This document shows, piece after piece, positions 24,343 to 35,290 of a DNA stretch of 64,000 nt. Source of the DNA: Pseudooceanicola algae (lineage in GTDB: Bacteria; Pseudomonadota; Alphaproteobacteria; Rhodobacterales; Rhodobacteraceae); contig NZ_CP060436.1 in NCBI RefSeq assembly GCF_003590145.2, positions 2,857,001 to 2,921,000 of the forward strand, read 5' to 3'. Numbering within the stretch: the first letter of the stretch is position 1; every line of letters starts with the position of its first letter. Below the pieces are notes generated by a model that ran no database searches, was not told the DNA's origin, and saw nothing but the letters and a program-made list of their open reading frames with translations. Both the position numbers and the translations under genes were made by a program.

Positions 24343-26850
24343 TCAAAGCGTCCGGGTGACCTCTTCGCGGGTGAAGATCTCGATCACATCGCCGGGACGG
24401 ATGTCTTCGTAGTTCTCGAAGGCCATACCGCATTCCTGACCGGATTGAACCTCGGACACTTCGTCCTTGAAGCGCTTCAGGGTCTTCAGCGTGCCTTCGT
24501 GGATCACCACGTCGTCGCGCAGCAGACGCACACCGGCGGACCGACGCGCCACACCTTCGGTGACCAGGCAACCGGCGACCTTGCCGACGTTGGAGACCTT
24601 GAAGACCTCCTTGATGCTGGCATAACCGATGAAGTTCTCGCGGATCTCGTTGGACAGCAGGCCCGAGGCCGCCGCCTTCACGTCGTCCACGAGGTCATAG
24701 ATCACGCTGTAATAGCGGATCTCGACACCCTTCTGGTTGGCCGCCTGACGCGCAGGCGCATTGGCCCGGACGTTGAAGCCGAAGACTGGCGCACCGGAGG
24801 CTTCCGCCAGGCCGATATCGCTTTCCGTGATGGCGCCGACACCCGAATGCAGAACCCGCACGCGGACCTCGTCGTTGCCGATCTTTTCCATCGCCTGAAC
24901 GATCGCCTCGGCAGAGCCCTGCACGTCGGCTTTCATGATGATCGGCAGTTCGGTGACGTTCTTGTCGTCCTTCGCCTTGGCCATCAATTGTTCCAGCGTC
25001 GTGGCTGCGCCCGCCGCCGCACGTTTTTCACGTGCGAGGTTGGAACGGTATTCCGCGATCTCGCGGGCCTGCGCTTCGGTCGCGACGACGTTCAAGACGT
25101 CACCGGCTTCGGGTGTGCCGTTGAGGCCGAGGACCTCGACCGGAACCGAGGGGCCGGCTTCGGGGACACGTTCGCCCTTGTCGTTCACCAGGGCGCGGAC
25201 CTTGCCGTATTGCTCACCGACGACAAAGATGTCGCCCTGACGCAGCGTGCCGCGCTGAACGAGAACCGTCGCGACGGGGCCACGGCCTACGTCAAGCTGG
25301 GCTTCGATCACGGCACCTTCGGCGGCCCGGTTCGGGTTCGCCTTCAGTTCCAGGATCTCGGATTGCAGCGCGATGGCTTCCAGCAGCGTGTCCAGACCGG
25401 TGCCGTTGATGGCCGAAACTTCGACATCCTGCACTTCGCCGGACATCTTTTCGACCACAACTTCGTGTTGCAGCAGTTCTGCACGCACCTTGTCGGCGTT
25501 GGCAGCCGGGCGGTCGATCTTGTTGATCGCCACGATCATCGGAACACCGGCGGCCTTGGCGTGATTGATCGCCTCGACCGTCTGCGGCATGACCGAATCA
25601 TCCGCGGCAACAACCAGAACCACGATATCCGTCACCTGCGCGCCACGGGAGCGCATGGAGGTGAAGGCCGCGTGGCCGGGCGTGTCGAGGAAGCTCAGCA
25701 CGGTGCCGGAGTCGGTCGTGACCTGGTAGGCGCCGATGTGCTGGGTGATCCCGCCGGCTTCGCCCGACACGACCTTGGTCTTGCGGATCGCATCCAGAAG
25801 CGAGGTCTTGCCGTGGTCGACGTGGCCCATGATCGTGATGACCGGGGGACGCGATTGCAGATCTTCGGCGGCGTCGTCTTCGGTCTTGGTGATGACGTCT
25901 TCGACATCGGCATCCGACACACGCTGCATGCGGTGGCCGAATTCCTCGACGATCAGATCAGCGGTATCCTGGTCGATGGTCTGGTTCTGCGTGACCATCA
26001 TGCCCATGTTCATGAGCGACTTGATCACGTCGCCGACCCGTTCGGCCATCCGGTTGGCAAGTTCTGCCACGGTGATCGCGTCAGGGACCTGGACGTCGCG
26101 CACGACTTTCTCGCGATGGACGGGGCCGCCCATGGCCTTCTGACGGGCGCGTTCCTGCTTGCGTTTCATCGCAGCCATGGATTTCTGACGCCCGCCTTCG
26201 CCGCCCGAAAGCGCCTGGTTCAGGGTCAGTTTACCGGAACGGCGGCCATCGTCGCCACGATTCTTGCGGCTGTTGCGATCGTCGCGGTCATTGGCGCGCT
26301 CGGGGCCGGGCTTCGCCTTGTTGCCGGGCACGGCCTTGCCGGGGCCGCCACGTGCGGCTGCCGGGGCGGCTTCTTCGGCGGGGGCGGCAGCGGCCTGGGC
26401 AGCGCGCTTGGCGGCCTCTTCGGTCTCGCGGCGCTTGCGATCTTCTTCTTCCGCCTTGGCGCGTGCCTTTTCCTCGGCCTCGCGCTGTTCGCGTTCCTTC
26501 AGCTCCGCCTCTTCACGGCGGCGCATACGTTCTTCTTCGCGGGCCTTTTCGTGGGCCTCACGTTGCGCGGCCTCGACGACCTCACGTGCCTTGGCGGCCT
26601 GGACTGCCTTCAGACGGCGTTCCATCTCGGAATCGGTAATGCCGGCGGGCCGGCGCGACGGATCACCGCCCACCATCCCGACGCCCTTGCCCGAGCTCGG
26701 CTTGGGTGCGACGACGCGTTTGCGCTTGGTCTCGACCACGACATTCTTGGTGCGGCCATGGCTGAAGCTCTGCTTCACGTTCCCCGGACGGGACCCGCCA
26801 CCACGTACACCCAATGTCTTTTTGCCGTCGTTATCGCTCATGTGGCTCAT
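24343..26850 (-). CDS. infB: Translation initiation factor IF-2
   Basis: 835 residues. GTPase that places fMet-tRNA on the 30S subunit and promotes 70S joining. A long charged N-terminal region (R/E/A-rich, about 85-150) precedes the N2 domain and the G domain: G1 [15 protein letters not shown] near 341-355, G3 DTPGHAAF, G4 NKID. The C-terminal part ends [19 protein letters not shown]. Last gene of the rimP-nusA-ylxR-infB operon. Confidence 0.97.
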   Translation of the reverse strand: MSHMSDNDGKKTLGVRGGGSRPGNVKQSFSHGRTKNVVVETKRKRVVAPKPSSGKGVGMVGGDPSRRPAGITDSEMERRLKAVQAAKAREVVEAAQREAHEKAREEERMRRREEAELKEREQREAEEKARAKAEEEDRKRRETEEAAKRAAQAAAAPAEEAAPAAARGGPGKAVPGNKAKPGPERANDRDDRNSRKNRGDDGRRSGKLTLNQALSGGEGGRQKSMAAMKRKQERARQKAMGGPVHREKVVRDVQVPDAITVAELANRMAERVGDVIKSLMNMGMMVTQNQTIDQDTADLIVEEFGHRMQRVSDADVEDVITKTEDDAAEDLQSRPPVITIMGHVDHGKTSLLDAIRKTKVVSGEAGGITQHIGAYQVTTDSGTVLSFLDTPGHAAFTSMRSRGAQVTDIVVLVVAADDSVMPQTVEAINHAKAAGVPMIVAINKIDRPAANADKVRAELLQHEVVVEKMSGEVQDVEVSAINGTGLDTLLEAIALQSEILELKANPNRAAEGAVIEAQLDVGRGPVATVLVQRGTLRQGDIFVVGEQYGKVRALVNDKGERVPEAGPSVPVEVLGLNGTPEAGDVLNVVATEAQAREIAEYRSNLAREKRAAAGAATTLEQLMAKAKDDKNVTELPIIMKADVQGSAEAIVQAMEKIGNDEVRVRVLHSGVGAITESDIGLAEASGAPVFGFNVRANAPARQAANQKGVEIRYYSVIYDLVDDVKAAASGLLSNEIRENFIGYASIKEVFKVSNVGKVAGCLVTEGVARRSAGVRLLRDDVVIHEGTLKTLKRFKDEVSEVQSGQECGMAFENYEDIRPGDVIEIFTREEVTRTL

Positions 26851-26887
26851 TCTTCCTTTCAGGCGGGACCCTCCCGCCTCTGCGTCG

Positions 26888-27478
26888 TCAGACCCGCAGA
26901 CCCTTGAGTCTTGCGGCCTCCTCTACAACACGTTTGCTCAAACCGCCAGTTCCTAAGGCGGCGTGTATGACAGTTTCCCGGCCAAAGGCCAAGCCCAGCT
27001 CGTTTGCGGTCAACCAGCCTATGAAATCGCCACCGTAAGGGGTCGACAATTTCGATTTGCCGCGACCGGATCCGTCCGAGGCCTGGATCAGCACCGAGGC
27101 CTCTTCCTTGTACAGCCAATCCTTGACCTTCTCGTATCCTCCGACCGCGTGGCCCGACTTGCGGGCCAGGGCCAGCAGGTCAGTCACACGGCGCAGAAGC
27201 TGGGCCTCGATCACCCCGATGACGTCATCGGGCAGCGTGACCTTGGTCCGGGCCGCCTTGGCGAAGAGCTTTTTCTTCACCGCAGTTTCGAGAACCTCGC
27301 GCTGCGAGGAAACCCAGATGCCCCGGCCGGGCAGTTTTTCCATGATGTCGGGCACGATCAGATCGTCGGGCCCGACAACGAACCGGATGAGGCCGCCTTT
27401 CGGCTGAACCTCTCCGGTCACGATGCATTTGCGTTCCGGACCGTCTTCGCGGTCCTTATCCGTTCCACCGCGCGACAT
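26888..27478 (-). CDS. YlxR (DUF448) and L7Ae-like fused RNA-binding protein
   Basis: 196 residues from ATG 27,478, preceded by CCGGAGGCGCC; a longer frame runs back into nusA and lacks this site. Residues about 10-90 are a YlxR domain ([20 protein letters not shown], then LPGRGIWVS). Residues about 100-190 resemble the L7Ae/L30e RNA-binding fold ([21 protein letters not shown]). The two-domain form is normal in Rhodobacterales. Its place between nusA and infB suggests a role in transcription-translation coupling or RNase P/ribosome contacts, as proposed for YlxR. Confidence 0.88.
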   Translation of the reverse strand: MSRGGTDKDREDGPERKCIVTGEVQPKGGLIRFVVGPDDLIVPDIMEKLPGRGIWVSSQREVLETAVKKKLFAKAARTKVTLPDDVIGVIEAQLLRRVTDLLALARKSGHAVGGYEKVKDWLYKEEASVLIQASDGSGRGKSKLSTPYGGDFIGWLTANELGLAFGRETVIHAALGTGGLSKRVVEEAARLKGLRV

Positions 27479-27503
27479 ATCAGGCGCCTCCGGTTCCAGG
27501 GCC

Positions 27504-29126
27504 CTAGACCCCGGTCTCCTCGGAATCGCTGTCCTCCGCGTCGTCGTCTTCGACGTCCGGGTCCAGTTCTTCCGGGGCCACCCAGCCAAGCAGGACACGG
27601 GCGGTCATGATCAGGGTCTGTGCCTCTTCGAGGGACATCTCGAATTTCTCGAGCAAACCGTCGTCCTTGACGCGTTCCCCGTCGACCGTCGTCCAGCCAC
27701 CGGCCAGTTCCCAGTCCGCACAGGTCGCGAAATCTTCGAGGGTCTTCACGCCGTCCTCGGCAAGTGCCTCTACCATCTGGGGTGTCAGGCCTTCGAATTC
27801 AACAAGGCTGTCCTCGACACCCAGTTCGCGGGCGTGATCGAGCGCTGCCTTGGCCTGAGCTTCCAAGTGATCGCGGGCACGGGCCTGCAGTTCGCCGGCG
27901 GTGTCTTCGTCGACGCCGTCGATGACCAGAAGCTCACCCGCTTCGACATAGGCGACTTCTTCGAGGTTGGTGAAGCCTTCGGAGACCAGGAGCTGGGCAA
28001 AGAATTCGTCGACGTCCAGGGTATCCATGAACAGCTGCGTGCGCAGTTCGAATTCCTTCTGGCGACGCGCGGATTCTTCTTCCTCGGTCATGATGTCGAT
28101 GTCGAGCGCGGTGAGCTGCGAGGCAAGACGCACGTTCTGACCGCGACGACCGATGGCCAGCGACAGCTGTTCCTCGGGCACCACGACTTCGATCCGCTCG
28201 GCGTCTTCATCGAAGACAACCTTGGAGACCTCGGCCGGTTGCAGCGCGTTGACCAGGAAGGTCGGCAGATCTTCGGACCAGGGGATGATATCGATCTTTT
28301 CGCCCTGCAGTTCGTTCACCACGGCCTGCACGCGGGAACCCCGCATGCCGACGCAGGCGCCGACAGGGTCGATCGAACTGTCATAGGAGATCACGGCGAT
28401 CTTGGCGCGCGAACCGGGGTCACGGGCCACGGCCTTGATCTCGATGATGCCGTCGTAGATCTCGGGCACTTCCATCTTGAACAATTCGGCCATGAATTCC
28501 GGCGCGGTGCGCGACAGGAAGATCTGCGGACCACGGGCCTCGCGGCGCACGTCCTTGATGAAACAGCGGATCCGGTCGTTGGGACGATAGGCTTCGCGGC
28601 CGATCTTTTCGTTGCGGCGCAGGATGGCTTCGCCACGGCCCACGTCGACGATGACGTTGCCGTATTCCTCGCGCTTGACGACGCCGTTGATGATCGTGCC
28701 GGCGCGGTCCTTGAATTCTTCGAACTGGCGATCACGCTCGGCTTCGCGGACCTTCTGCAGGATGACCTGCTTGGCCGATTGTGCGGCGATCCGACCCATT
28801 TCGACGGGCGGGACCTCTTCCACGAAGGTCTGACCGATCTGGGGGTCGGCCATGTATTGCTTGGCTTGCTTGACGGTCATCTCGGACTGGTAGTTTTCCA
28901 GATCCTCGTCTTCGACCACGGTGCGCACGCGGGTAAAGGTCGCCCGGCCCGTCTTGCGGTCGATGGCCACGCGGATGTCCATTTCCGAGCCGTAGCGCGA
29001 CTTGGCCGCGCGGGCGAGGGATTCTTCCATCGCCTCGACCACGAGGCCGGGGTCGATCATCTTTTCGCGTGCGACGGCTTCCGCGGTCTGCAGCAGTTCT
29101 AGCTGGTTGGCTGAGGTGATGGCCAT
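27504..29126 (-). CDS. nusA: Transcription termination/antitermination factor NusA
   Basis: 540 residues. Binds RNA polymerase and RNA to modulate pausing, termination and antitermination. Order: N-terminal polymerase-binding domain, S1 domain ([21 protein letters not shown]), two KH domains with the [15 protein letters not shown] and [15 protein letters not shown] motifs, then the C-terminal acidic repeats found in many alphaproteobacteria ([20 protein letters not shown] and [19 protein letters not shown]) and a very acidic tail. Five nt separate it from rimP. Confidence 0.97.
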   Translation of the reverse strand: MAITSANQLELLQTAEAVAREKMIDPGLVVEAMEESLARAAKSRYGSEMDIRVAIDRKTGRATFTRVRTVVEDEDLENYQSEMTVKQAKQYMADPQIGQTFVEEVPPVEMGRIAAQSAKQVILQKVREAERDRQFEEFKDRAGTIINGVVKREEYGNVIVDVGRGEAILRRNEKIGREAYRPNDRIRCFIKDVRREARGPQIFLSRTAPEFMAELFKMEVPEIYDGIIEIKAVARDPGSRAKIAVISYDSSIDPVGACVGMRGSRVQAVVNELQGEKIDIIPWSEDLPTFLVNALQPAEVSKVVFDEDAERIEVVVPEEQLSLAIGRRGQNVRLASQLTALDIDIMTEEEESARRQKEFELRTQLFMDTLDVDEFFAQLLVSEGFTNLEEVAYVEAGELLVIDGVDEDTAGELQARARDHLEAQAKAALDHARELGVEDSLVEFEGLTPQMVEALAEDGVKTLEDFATCADWELAGGWTTVDGERVKDDGLLEKFEMSLEEAQTLIMTARVLLGWVAPEELDPDVEDDDAEDSDSEETGV

Positions 29127-29131
29127 TGTAC

Positions 29132-29719
29132 TCAGTTCTCCTCGGAACCCGGATCGGTGTCGATCTCGTCAAATTGGTCTTCGTTCAGGATGCCCGCATC
29201 CTTGCGGGCCTTCAGCATCTGTTTGATGAGCTCGTCGGTCAGGACCAGCTTGGCCTCGGCGAGCCAGTCGAAGGACAGGCCAACGGTAACTTCCGCGCCC
29301 TGGTCTTCGATGTTGATCAGCACGTCATTGCCTTCGATCCCCGCCAACACGCCCTTGAACCGCTTGCGGCCGTCGATCAGTTCGGAAGTCTCTATCCGGG
29401 CGTCGTAGCCTTCGTAGGTGTCGAAATCCTTTAGACGGGTCAGCGGGCGGTCGATGCCGGGGCTGGACACCTCGAGGTTATAGGTCTCGGTGATGGGGTC
29501 CTCGACATCGAGCGTTGCGGCAACGGCGTTCGAGATCCGGGCACATTCGTCGACCTCGATCCCGCCGCCGGGGCGCTCGGACATGATTTGAAGAGTTTTC
29601 ACCGAATTGTTCCCGCCCAGCAGGCGGACCCGAACGAGTTCGAACCCCAGGTCTTCGATGACTGGGGTAATGATCTCGGCCAGGCGGCGGTCGATAGCGG
29701 TCTTGGCGATAAGGTCCAT
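29132..29719 (-). CDS. rimP: Ribosome maturation factor RimP
   Basis: 195 residues from ATG 29,719 ([19 protein letters not shown]); a longer frame runs 15 codons upstream without family sequence. Needed for 30S maturation. Family landmarks are [31 protein letters not shown], and [20 protein letters not shown]. First gene of the nusA-infB operon. Confidence 0.95.
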   Translation of the reverse strand: MDLIAKTAIDRRLAEIITPVIEDLGFELVRVRLLGGNNSVKTLQIMSERPGGGIEVDECARISNAVAATLDVEDPITETYNLEVSSPGIDRPLTRLKDFDTYEGYDARIETSELIDGRKRFKGVLAGIEGNDVLINIEDQGAEVTVGLSFDWLAEAKLVLTDELIKQMLKARKDAGILNEDQFDEIDTDPGSEEN

Positions 29720-29900
29720 GCGGACTCCGGGCACAAAAAAACGGGCGCGCGGCCCGTCGTGCATCCGGTTGGAGCGTCAGTCCGAGAGGCCCGACACGCC
29801 GCTGTTGAGGGGGATATACGCCTGCTTTGCACGAATCGCAAGGGGGGCTGGAAAGCGGGTCGGGAAATGGCCGGGGCGGGACCCTCGGCAAGCGGGTTCT

Positions 29901-29958
29901 GGGGCTCTGCCCCGCCTCCCTGCGGGAGCCTCCCCGGGATATTTGGAACAGGGAAACG
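29901..29958 (+). repeat. Rhodobacterial palindromic element, copy A
   Basis: Three blocks in order: GGGGCTCTGCCCC; the hairpin CTCCCTGCGGGAG; then CCTCCCCGGGATATTTGGAA. The same block order is at 57,411-57,470 and, reversed, at 51,380-51,450. It lies between the divergent... rimP upstream region and the 3' end of pip, in a stretch with no gene. Confidence 0.7.
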
Positions 29959-29978
29959 GGGCCGGGGTCGCCCCCGTG

Positions 29979-30947
29979 TCAGCCGCGTCCGATGGTGTTC
30001 ATGATCTCTACCAGGCGGGCGGAAATGCCGGGTTCGGAAAGGGCGTGGCCAGCGTCGCGGATCATCGACAATTCTGCGCCGGGCCAGGCGCGGGCGATGG
30101 CATGGGCGGTTTGCGGCGGGCAGATCATGTCGTAGCGGCCCTGCACGATATGGCCGGGAATATGAGCAATGCGCGGCATGTGGGCGAGGATCTGGCCTTC
30201 TTCGAGCCAGCCGAGGTGGGTGAAGTAGTGGTTTTCCAGCCGGGCGAAGGCGCGGGCGTACTGGCCGGGCGGTTCGCCGCCGTTTCCTGTGGATCGGACA
30301 GAAGCCAGCGCATTTTCCCAGGCCGACCAGGTCTTGGCATATCGGATCTCTTCGGCCTGATCGCCACTGAACAGGCGGCGGTGGTAGGCGCCGATCATGT
30401 CGCTGCGTTCGGATTGCGGGATCGGGTCCGCAAAACGGGCCCAGGTTTCGGGCCAGAAGGCCGCGGCGCCACCGCCATAGAACCAGTCGAGTTCCGGCGT
30501 GGTCATGGTGAAGACGCCGCGCAGGATCAGGTGAGTCGTGCGCTCGGGGTGTTCCTGCGCGTAGATCAGCGACAGGGTCGCGCCCCAGCTGCCGCCGAAG
30601 ACAGCCCAGGCCGCGATACCGAGGGTTTCGCGGATCTTTTCAATGTCGCGCACCAGATGCCAGGTGGTATTGGCCTCGACACTGGCATGGGGGCGCGAAC
30701 GGCCGCAGCCGCGCTGGTCGAACAGCACCACGCGGTAGATCTCGGGGTCGAAATAGCGCCGCATCGCCGGAGAGCAGCCGCCGCCCGGACCGCCATGCAG
30801 CACCACGACAGGTATGCCATCGGGGTTGCCGGCCTGTTCGACATAAATGGAATGCCCCTCGCCCACCTCCAGCATCCGCTGGTCGAAAGGGTCGATCGGG
30901 GGAAACAGCAGCTGGCTTGCGCTTTTCTGACCCGAGTTCTTGTCCAT
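29979..30947 (-). CDS. pip: Proline iminopeptidase
   Basis: 322 residues from ATG 30,947 (site AAGGGACGACG); five more codons upstream are possible. Alpha/beta hydrolase that removes N-terminal proline. The oxyanion loop LHGGPGGGCSP, DQRGCGRS and the nucleophile elbow GGSWGATLSL are visible, with the late Asp and His in QGRYDMICPP and DAGHALSEP. Divergent from ubiG. Confidence 0.95.
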   Translation of the reverse strand: MDKNSGQKSASQLLFPPIDPFDQRMLEVGEGHSIYVEQAGNPDGIPVVVLHGGPGGGCSPAMRRYFDPEIYRVVLFDQRGCGRSRPHASVEANTTWHLVRDIEKIRETLGIAAWAVFGGSWGATLSLIYAQEHPERTTHLILRGVFTMTTPELDWFYGGGAAAFWPETWARFADPIPQSERSDMIGAYHRRLFSGDQAEEIRYAKTWSAWENALASVRSTGNGGEPPGQYARAFARLENHYFTHLGWLEEGQILAHMPRIAHIPGHIVQGRYDMICPPQTAHAIARAWPGAELSMIRDAGHALSEPGISARLVEIMNTIGRG

Positions 30948-31039
30948 CGTCGTCCCTTGCATAGATGCTTGTTACCGGGGGCCGAAACATGGCAGGCCCA
31001 ATGGCAGGCAAGGGTCAGAATGACCGCAAGGAGCGCGGA

Positions 31040-31786
31040 ATGCAAACCGACATAAACACCATCGATCCCGCCGAAGTCGCCAAGTTCGAAGCCATGGCGG
31101 CCGAATGGTGGGACCCGGCGGGCAAGTTCAAGCCACTGCACATGATGAACCCCGTGCGGCTGGATTACATCACCCGCCAGATCGCGGCGGAATTCGACCG
31201 CGACATGACCACGAAGACCCCGTTCGTCGGCATCCGCATCCTGGATATCGGCTGCGGCGGCGGGTTGCTGTGCGAACCCATGGCGCGGCTGGGTGCCACG
31301 GTCGTGGGCGCCGATGCGGCCGGGGGCAACATCCCCGTGGCGCAGGTCCATGCCGAACAATCGGGGCTGGAGATCGACTATCGCCACACCAGCGCCGAGG
31401 CCATGGCCCGGGACGGCGAGCAGTTCGACGTGGTCCTGAACATGGAGGTCGTCGAACATGTCGCCGATCCGCAGGCCTATCTGAACGCCTGCCACGATCT
31501 GCTGAAACCCGGCGGGTTGCACCTGTGTTCGACCATCAACCGCAATCCGAAAAGTTTCGGCATGGCGATTCTGGGTGCGGAATGGGTCATGCGCTGGCTG
31601 CCCAAGGGCACCCATGACTGGCAGAAATTCATCACCCCGGACGAGCTATACGGGCTGCTGCGCAAGGCCGGGTTGGAGCCGGTGGATCGCAAGGGCTATG
31701 TCTTCAACCCTTTGAGCTGGCAGTGGAAGATCAGCGACCGGGATCTGAGCGTGAACTACGTGACCGCCGCCCTGCGTCCCATCTGA
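31040..31786 (+). CDS. ubiG: Ubiquinone biosynthesis O-methyltransferase UbiG
   Basis: 248 residues from ATG 31,040 after AAGGAGCGCGG; the frame is open 25 codons further but lacks family sequence. SAM-dependent methylation at both O-methyl steps of ubiquinone synthesis. Landmarks: [19 protein letters not shown], motif [30 protein letters not shown] and [14 protein letters not shown]. Confidence 0.96.
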   Translation: MQTDINTIDPAEVAKFEAMAAEWWDPAGKFKPLHMMNPVRLDYITRQIAAEFDRDMTTKTPFVGIRILDIGCGGGLLCEPMARLGATVVGADAAGGNIPVAQVHAEQSGLEIDYRHTSAEAMARDGEQFDVVLNMEVVEHVADPQAYLNACHDLLKPGGLHLCSTINRNPKSFGMAILGAEWVMRWLPKGTHDWQKFITPDELYGLLRKAGLEPVDRKGYVFNPLSWQWKISDRDLSVNYVTAALRPI

Positions 31787-31808
31787 GGGCTGCGGCGCGC
31801 GGTTTGCG

Positions 31809-31836
31809 CGGGGGGCTTGCCCCCCGGGGATCGGGC
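31809..31836 (+). repeat. Partial rhodobacterial palindromic element
   Basis: Only the first block is clear: GGGGGGCTTGCCCCCC, 25 nt after ubiG. The hairpin and TATTT blocks are absent or decayed. It may act as the ubiG terminator. Confidence 0.45.
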
Positions 31837-31922
31837 GGGGCTCGATGCCCGGCGGGATCCCGTCGGCTGGAACAGCGCCGCAAGAAAGCGGAACCGGCAG
31901 CGGGTCGGGGCGTTGAGGCGCC

Positions 31923-32957
31923 ATGATCGCTTCTCTTCCGCTGCCCGCCCTGCTTGCCATTTTCGCTGTTTCCGGTCTGGTGATTGCCGTGTCCGGCGTC
32001 ATCATGACCGGCTATGCCGACAAGATTGCTGATCGTACCGGGTTGGGCGAAGCCATTGCGGGGGCCGTGATCCTCGGTGCGGCAACCTCGCTTTCGGGCA
32101 CCGTGGTGTCGGTGAATGCGGCGCTGGAAGGGCGGGCGTCGCTCGCCTTCTCGAATTCGGTTGGAGGGATCGCGGCGCAGACGGCCTTTCTGGCGCTGGC
32201 CGACCTGGCGTTTCGGCGCGCCAATCTGGAACATGCCGCGGCAGAGTTGACCAATGTCGTGCAGGGTATCCTGCTGATCTTCCTGCTGTTGTTGCCCTTG
32301 TCCGCGCTCGTCACACCCGAGGTGACGCTTTTCGCCATTCACCCGGTCTCTTTCCTTATTCCGACGCTTTATATCGCGGGGCTGATGATCAGTCAGGCGG
32401 TGCGGGAAGAGCCCATGTGGCACCCGGTGAAAACCCGCGAAACGCGCACCGATGCGCCCGAGGAAGAAGAAGCCGGGACCGCCGACAAATCCAATATTCG
32501 GTTGTATGGCGAATTCGGCGGGTTGATGGGGCTGATGGCCCTGTCCGGCTGGGCAATCGGGCAAAGCGCCGGGGCCCTGACGGATATGCTGGACCTGTCG
32601 GGCGCACTGGTCGGCGCGCTGATGACGGCGGTTGTTACATCGCTGCCCGAGCTGGTCACGACGCTGGCCGCCGTGCGGCGTGGCGCGCTGCAGCTGGCCG
32701 TGGGGGGTATTATCGGGGGCAACACCTTTGACACGCTGTTCCTGCCGCTGTCGGATGCAGCCTATCGCGATGGGTCGCTTTACCACGCAGTCGGCATGGA
32801 CGATTATTTCTGGATCGTGACCGCGCTGCTGATGACCGTGGCCCTGTTGGGCGGGCTGATCGTGCGCGAACGTCAGGGGCCGGCGGGGATCGGGTTCGAT
32901 TCCCTTGCACTGCTGGGGATCTACGGCGGGGCGGCTGCGCTGACGATCCTCGCCTGA
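31923..32957 (+). CDS. Cation/Ca2+ exchanger-family (CaCA) membrane protein
   Basis: 344 residues, about ten hydrophobic segments. The two inverted alpha repeats of the superfamily are visible: GAATSLSGTVVSVNAALEG near 58-76 with SVGGIAAQT after it, and AVVTSLPELVTTLAAVR near 240-256 with GGIIGGNTFDTLF after it. A charged cytoplasmic loop (EEEEAG) separates the halves. It probably exchanges a divalent cation for Na+ or H+ at the inner membrane; the ion is not predictable. The start follows GAGGCGCC. Confidence 0.85.
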   Translation: MIASLPLPALLAIFAVSGLVIAVSGVIMTGYADKIADRTGLGEAIAGAVILGAATSLSGTVVSVNAALEGRASLAFSNSVGGIAAQTAFLALADLAFRRANLEHAAAELTNVVQGILLIFLLLLPLSALVTPEVTLFAIHPVSFLIPTLYIAGLMISQAVREEPMWHPVKTRETRTDAPEEEEAGTADKSNIRLYGEFGGLMGLMALSGWAIGQSAGALTDMLDLSGALVGALMTAVVTSLPELVTTLAAVRRGALQLAVGGIIGGNTFDTLFLPLSDAAYRDGSLYHAVGMDDYFWIVTALLMTVALLGGLIVRERQGPAGIGFDSLALLGIYGGAAALTILA

Positions 32958-32967
32958 AAGCAACGCC

Positions 32968-33411
32968 CTAGCGGTCTTCCTCCAGCTTGGCGCGCAATTC
33001 GCGCAGCAGGGGCAGAACGGCGCGGATCTTGTCTTCGCCCAGATCGTCGAGGACCCCGGCAAACATCGGCGCAACTGCCGTCAGCGCATTGTCACGGGCT
33101 TGCCGACCAGCCGGGCTGATCGCCACCATCTTGCGCCGCGCATCGTCCCAATCGGGGCGGATATGGACGTAGCCGGCCCATTCCAGCTTTGACAGCGTGT
33201 TGGTCATCGCGCCGCGCGTGACGTGAAAGCTTTGGGCAAGCTGCGCCGGGCTTCGTTCCGCGTTGGCCCGGGCCAGATGGTTCAGCACGGAAAAATGCGA
33301 CAGCTCCATTCCCTTGGGAAGAACTTTGCTCAGCCGGTTCCGGGTCATCTGGTCGGCGGCCAGGATTTCGGAGAACAACGCGATGGCTAGGGAACTACGG
33401 GCGTCGCTCAT
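32968..33411 (-). CDS. MarR-family transcriptional regulator
   Basis: 147 residues. The winged helix is visible as SHFSVLNHLARANAERSPAQLAQSFHVTRGAMTNTLSKLEWAGYV with the wing RPDWDDARRKMVAISPAGR. The start overlaps the stop of the amidase gene by ATGA, so it belongs to the amidase-glutaredoxin operon and may regulate it or the convergent exchanger. Its ligand is unknown. Confidence 0.92.
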   Translation of the reverse strand: MSDARSSLAIALFSEILAADQMTRNRLSKVLPKGMELSHFSVLNHLARANAERSPAQLAQSFHVTRGAMTNTLSKLEWAGYVHIRPDWDDARRKMVAISPAGRQARDNALTAVAPMFAGVLDDLGEDKIRAVLPLLRELRAKLEEDR

Positions 33412-34241
33412 CGGTCTAGGCGGATCTCTCGGTCGTGGGTCAGGGTCGGCACGCGCGACCGGGCCGAGGCGACGGCCCCCGGATCAAGGTCGACATAACC
33501 GATGCCCGGCGCGGTGCCCATGTCCAGCAGCACCTCGCCCCAGGGGGCCACGGCCAGCGAATGACCATAGGTCTTGCGTTCGCGCCCTTCGGTACGGGGA
33601 TGGGTACCGGTCTGAGCCGGGGCCAGCACATAGCAGCCGGTCTCGATGGCGCGGGCCCGCAACAGGGTGTGCCAATGCGCGGCACCCGTGACCGGCGAAA
33701 AGGCCGCCGGGCCGGTCAGGATCGTCGCCCCCGCCTGGGCCAGCATCCGGTGCAGGTAGGGAAAACGCACATCATAACAGACCGTCAGACCCAGCGTGCC
33801 AAAGGGCGTCTGGGCGACAACGGCGCGGGACCCGGGGCGGTAGCCGTCGGATTCGCGATAGGTCTCGGTCTCCGACACATCGACGTCGAACATGTGGATC
33901 TTGTCATACCAGGCCGCGATCTCGCCTTCCGGGGAAATCAGGAAGGACCGGTTGGCAAAACGCCCGTCCGCATCACCGGTCTTCACCCCGAGGGAGCCGA
34001 TCAGCAACCAGATGCCAAGGTCTGCTGCCGTTTCGCGCAGCCCGGCAAGGGTGGGGTCGTCTTTCTGCAGGCACAGCACCGCATTCTGGCGGCTGCGCGA
34101 CGAGGACAGGCAATTGCTGACCTCGGGCGTCAGCACGAAACCGGCGCCATTCTGCGCCGCCTCGACCACCATTGCGCGGATCATGGCCAGGTTGTCCTCC
34201 GGGCTGTCAGAGGAGGTGATCTGCAGAAGCGCGGCCTTCAT
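33408..34241 (-). CDS. Carbon-nitrogen hydrolase (Nit2/omega-amidase-like)
   Basis: 277 residues. The nitrilase triad is visible: Glu in VLTPEVSNCL, Lys in YDKIHMFDVDV and Cys in GLTVCYDVRFPYLHR. The FDVDV and CYDVRFP signatures fit the Nit1/Nit2 group, which hydrolyse alpha-keto amides or deaminated glutathione. A glutaredoxin gene directly upstream (ATGA overlap) supports a link to glutathione repair, as inference. Confidence 0.9.
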   Translation of the reverse strand: MKAALLQITSSDSPEDNLAMIRAMVVEAAQNGAGFVLTPEVSNCLSSSRSRQNAVLCLQKDDPTLAGLRETAADLGIWLLIGSLGVKTGDADGRFANRSFLISPEGEIAAWYDKIHMFDVDVSETETYRESDGYRPGSRAVVAQTPFGTLGLTVCYDVRFPYLHRMLAQAGATILTGPAAFSPVTGAAHWHTLLRARAIETGCYVLAPAQTGTHPRTEGRERKTYGHSLAVAPWGEVLLDMGTAPGIGYVDLDPGAVASARSRVPTLTHDREIRLDR

Positions 34242-34498
34242 ACGCCTGAAATCAGGCTGTCGAGCTTGCCGGAACTGTCCAGCGCATAAAGGTCATCGCA
34301 GCCCCCGACATGGGTCGTGCCGACAAAGATCTGCGGCACCGATGTTCGGCCCGCAGCGCGTTGGGTCATCGCCGCGCGGCCTTCGGAATCGCCGGTCACG
34401 TCGATCTCGGAATAGGCCAGGCCCCTTTCGTCAAGCAGGCGCTTGGCGGCATGGCAGAAGCCGCAGAAGCGGGTGGTGTAGATCTCGATCTCTTGCAT
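34238..34498 (-). CDS. grxC: Glutaredoxin 3-type thiol reductase
   Basis: 86 residues. Active site TTRFCGFCHAAKRLL has CGFC in place of the usual CPYC. The cis-Pro (TSVPQIFV) and the glutathione-binding GGCDDLYAL are present. A cytoplasmic, glutathione-dependent disulfide reductase. Overlaps the amidase gene by 4 nt. Confidence 0.93.
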   Translation of the reverse strand: MQEIEIYTTRFCGFCHAAKRLLDERGLAYSEIDVTGDSEGRAAMTQRAAGRTSVPQIFVGTTHVGGCDDLYALDSSGKLDSLISGV

Positions 34499-34531
34499 GG
34501 GAACTCCGACGGTCGTGCATTCGGCCCCAAC

Positions 34532-35290
34532 CTAAGGCGCTTTGACCGCCCGCGCCAGAGCCAGCACCGAAACCGGCCCCGAACCGGCGTCGAGGCAGGC
34601 CCGCGTCGCCGCCGAAAATGTCGCCCCCGAGGTCATCACGTCGTCGATCAACAGCACCGGGCGGCCCACCAGCGCGGCGCGCCGGGCCGGGGTCACGACC
34701 AGGCGGTCCCCAAGGGCGGCAAAGCGGTCAGCCGCACTTTTGCCATCAAGGCTGGGCGTCGCGCGGGGACGGCACAGCAGGTCCGGCAGATCCAGCGCCC
34801 CGCGATCCTGCAAACGGCGCGCCAGTCGGCGCGAGATTTCGGCCGATTGGTTGTAGCCCCGGCTGACCCGTCGCCGCCAATGCAGCGGAATCGGCGCAAC
34901 GATCATGCCGTCCTGCAAGAGTGGCGCGGCGGTATCGACCATCCAGAAGGCCGCCGGCGCGGCAATGTCCAGCCGGTCGCCATGTTTCAGGCCCAGCACC
35001 AACCGGCGGCCGAGGTCTTCGTAAAGCATCACCGCGCGGCCCCGATGCCAGGGGCGCGGCGTACGCAGGCAATCGTCGCAATGGGCGATCTCGTCCGGGT
35101 CGCCGCCGGGCAGCGGCGCGCCGCACAGGTCGCAGGCCAGCCCGCCGATGAAGGGCGTCTCGGCCCAGCAGGGACCGCAAAGGCCGAAATCGCTTTCCAC
35201 GATGCCACCACAGCCAAGACAGCGCGCCGGGTAGACCAGTCGCAATGCCGTTTGAACTGCCCGGCCCAAGCGCCTATCTATCCGACCCAT
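34532..35290 (-). CDS. comF: ComF family phosphoribosyltransferase-like protein
   Basis: 252 residues from ATG 35,290, after AGAAGGGGCGTTGTC. The N-terminal zinc-finger region has four CxxC pairs (RCLGCGG, LCGPCWA, ACDLCGA, HCDDCLR). The PRPP-binding signature VLLIDDVMTSGATF lies near residue 215, after HWRRRVSRGYNQS. ComF proteins are linked to DNA uptake and recombination; the substrate is unknown. Its start codon shares two bases with the divergent methyltransferase ATG in a CATG. Confidence 0.92.
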   Translation of the reverse strand: MGRIDRRLGRAVQTALRLVYPARCLGCGGIVESDFGLCGPCWAETPFIGGLACDLCGAPLPGGDPDEIAHCDDCLRTPRPWHRGRAVMLYEDLGRRLVLGLKHGDRLDIAAPAAFWMVDTAAPLLQDGMIVAPIPLHWRRRVSRGYNQSAEISRRLARRLQDRGALDLPDLLCRPRATPSLDGKSAADRFAALGDRLVVTPARRAALVGRPVLLIDDVMTSGATFSAATRACLDAGSGPVSVLALARAVKAP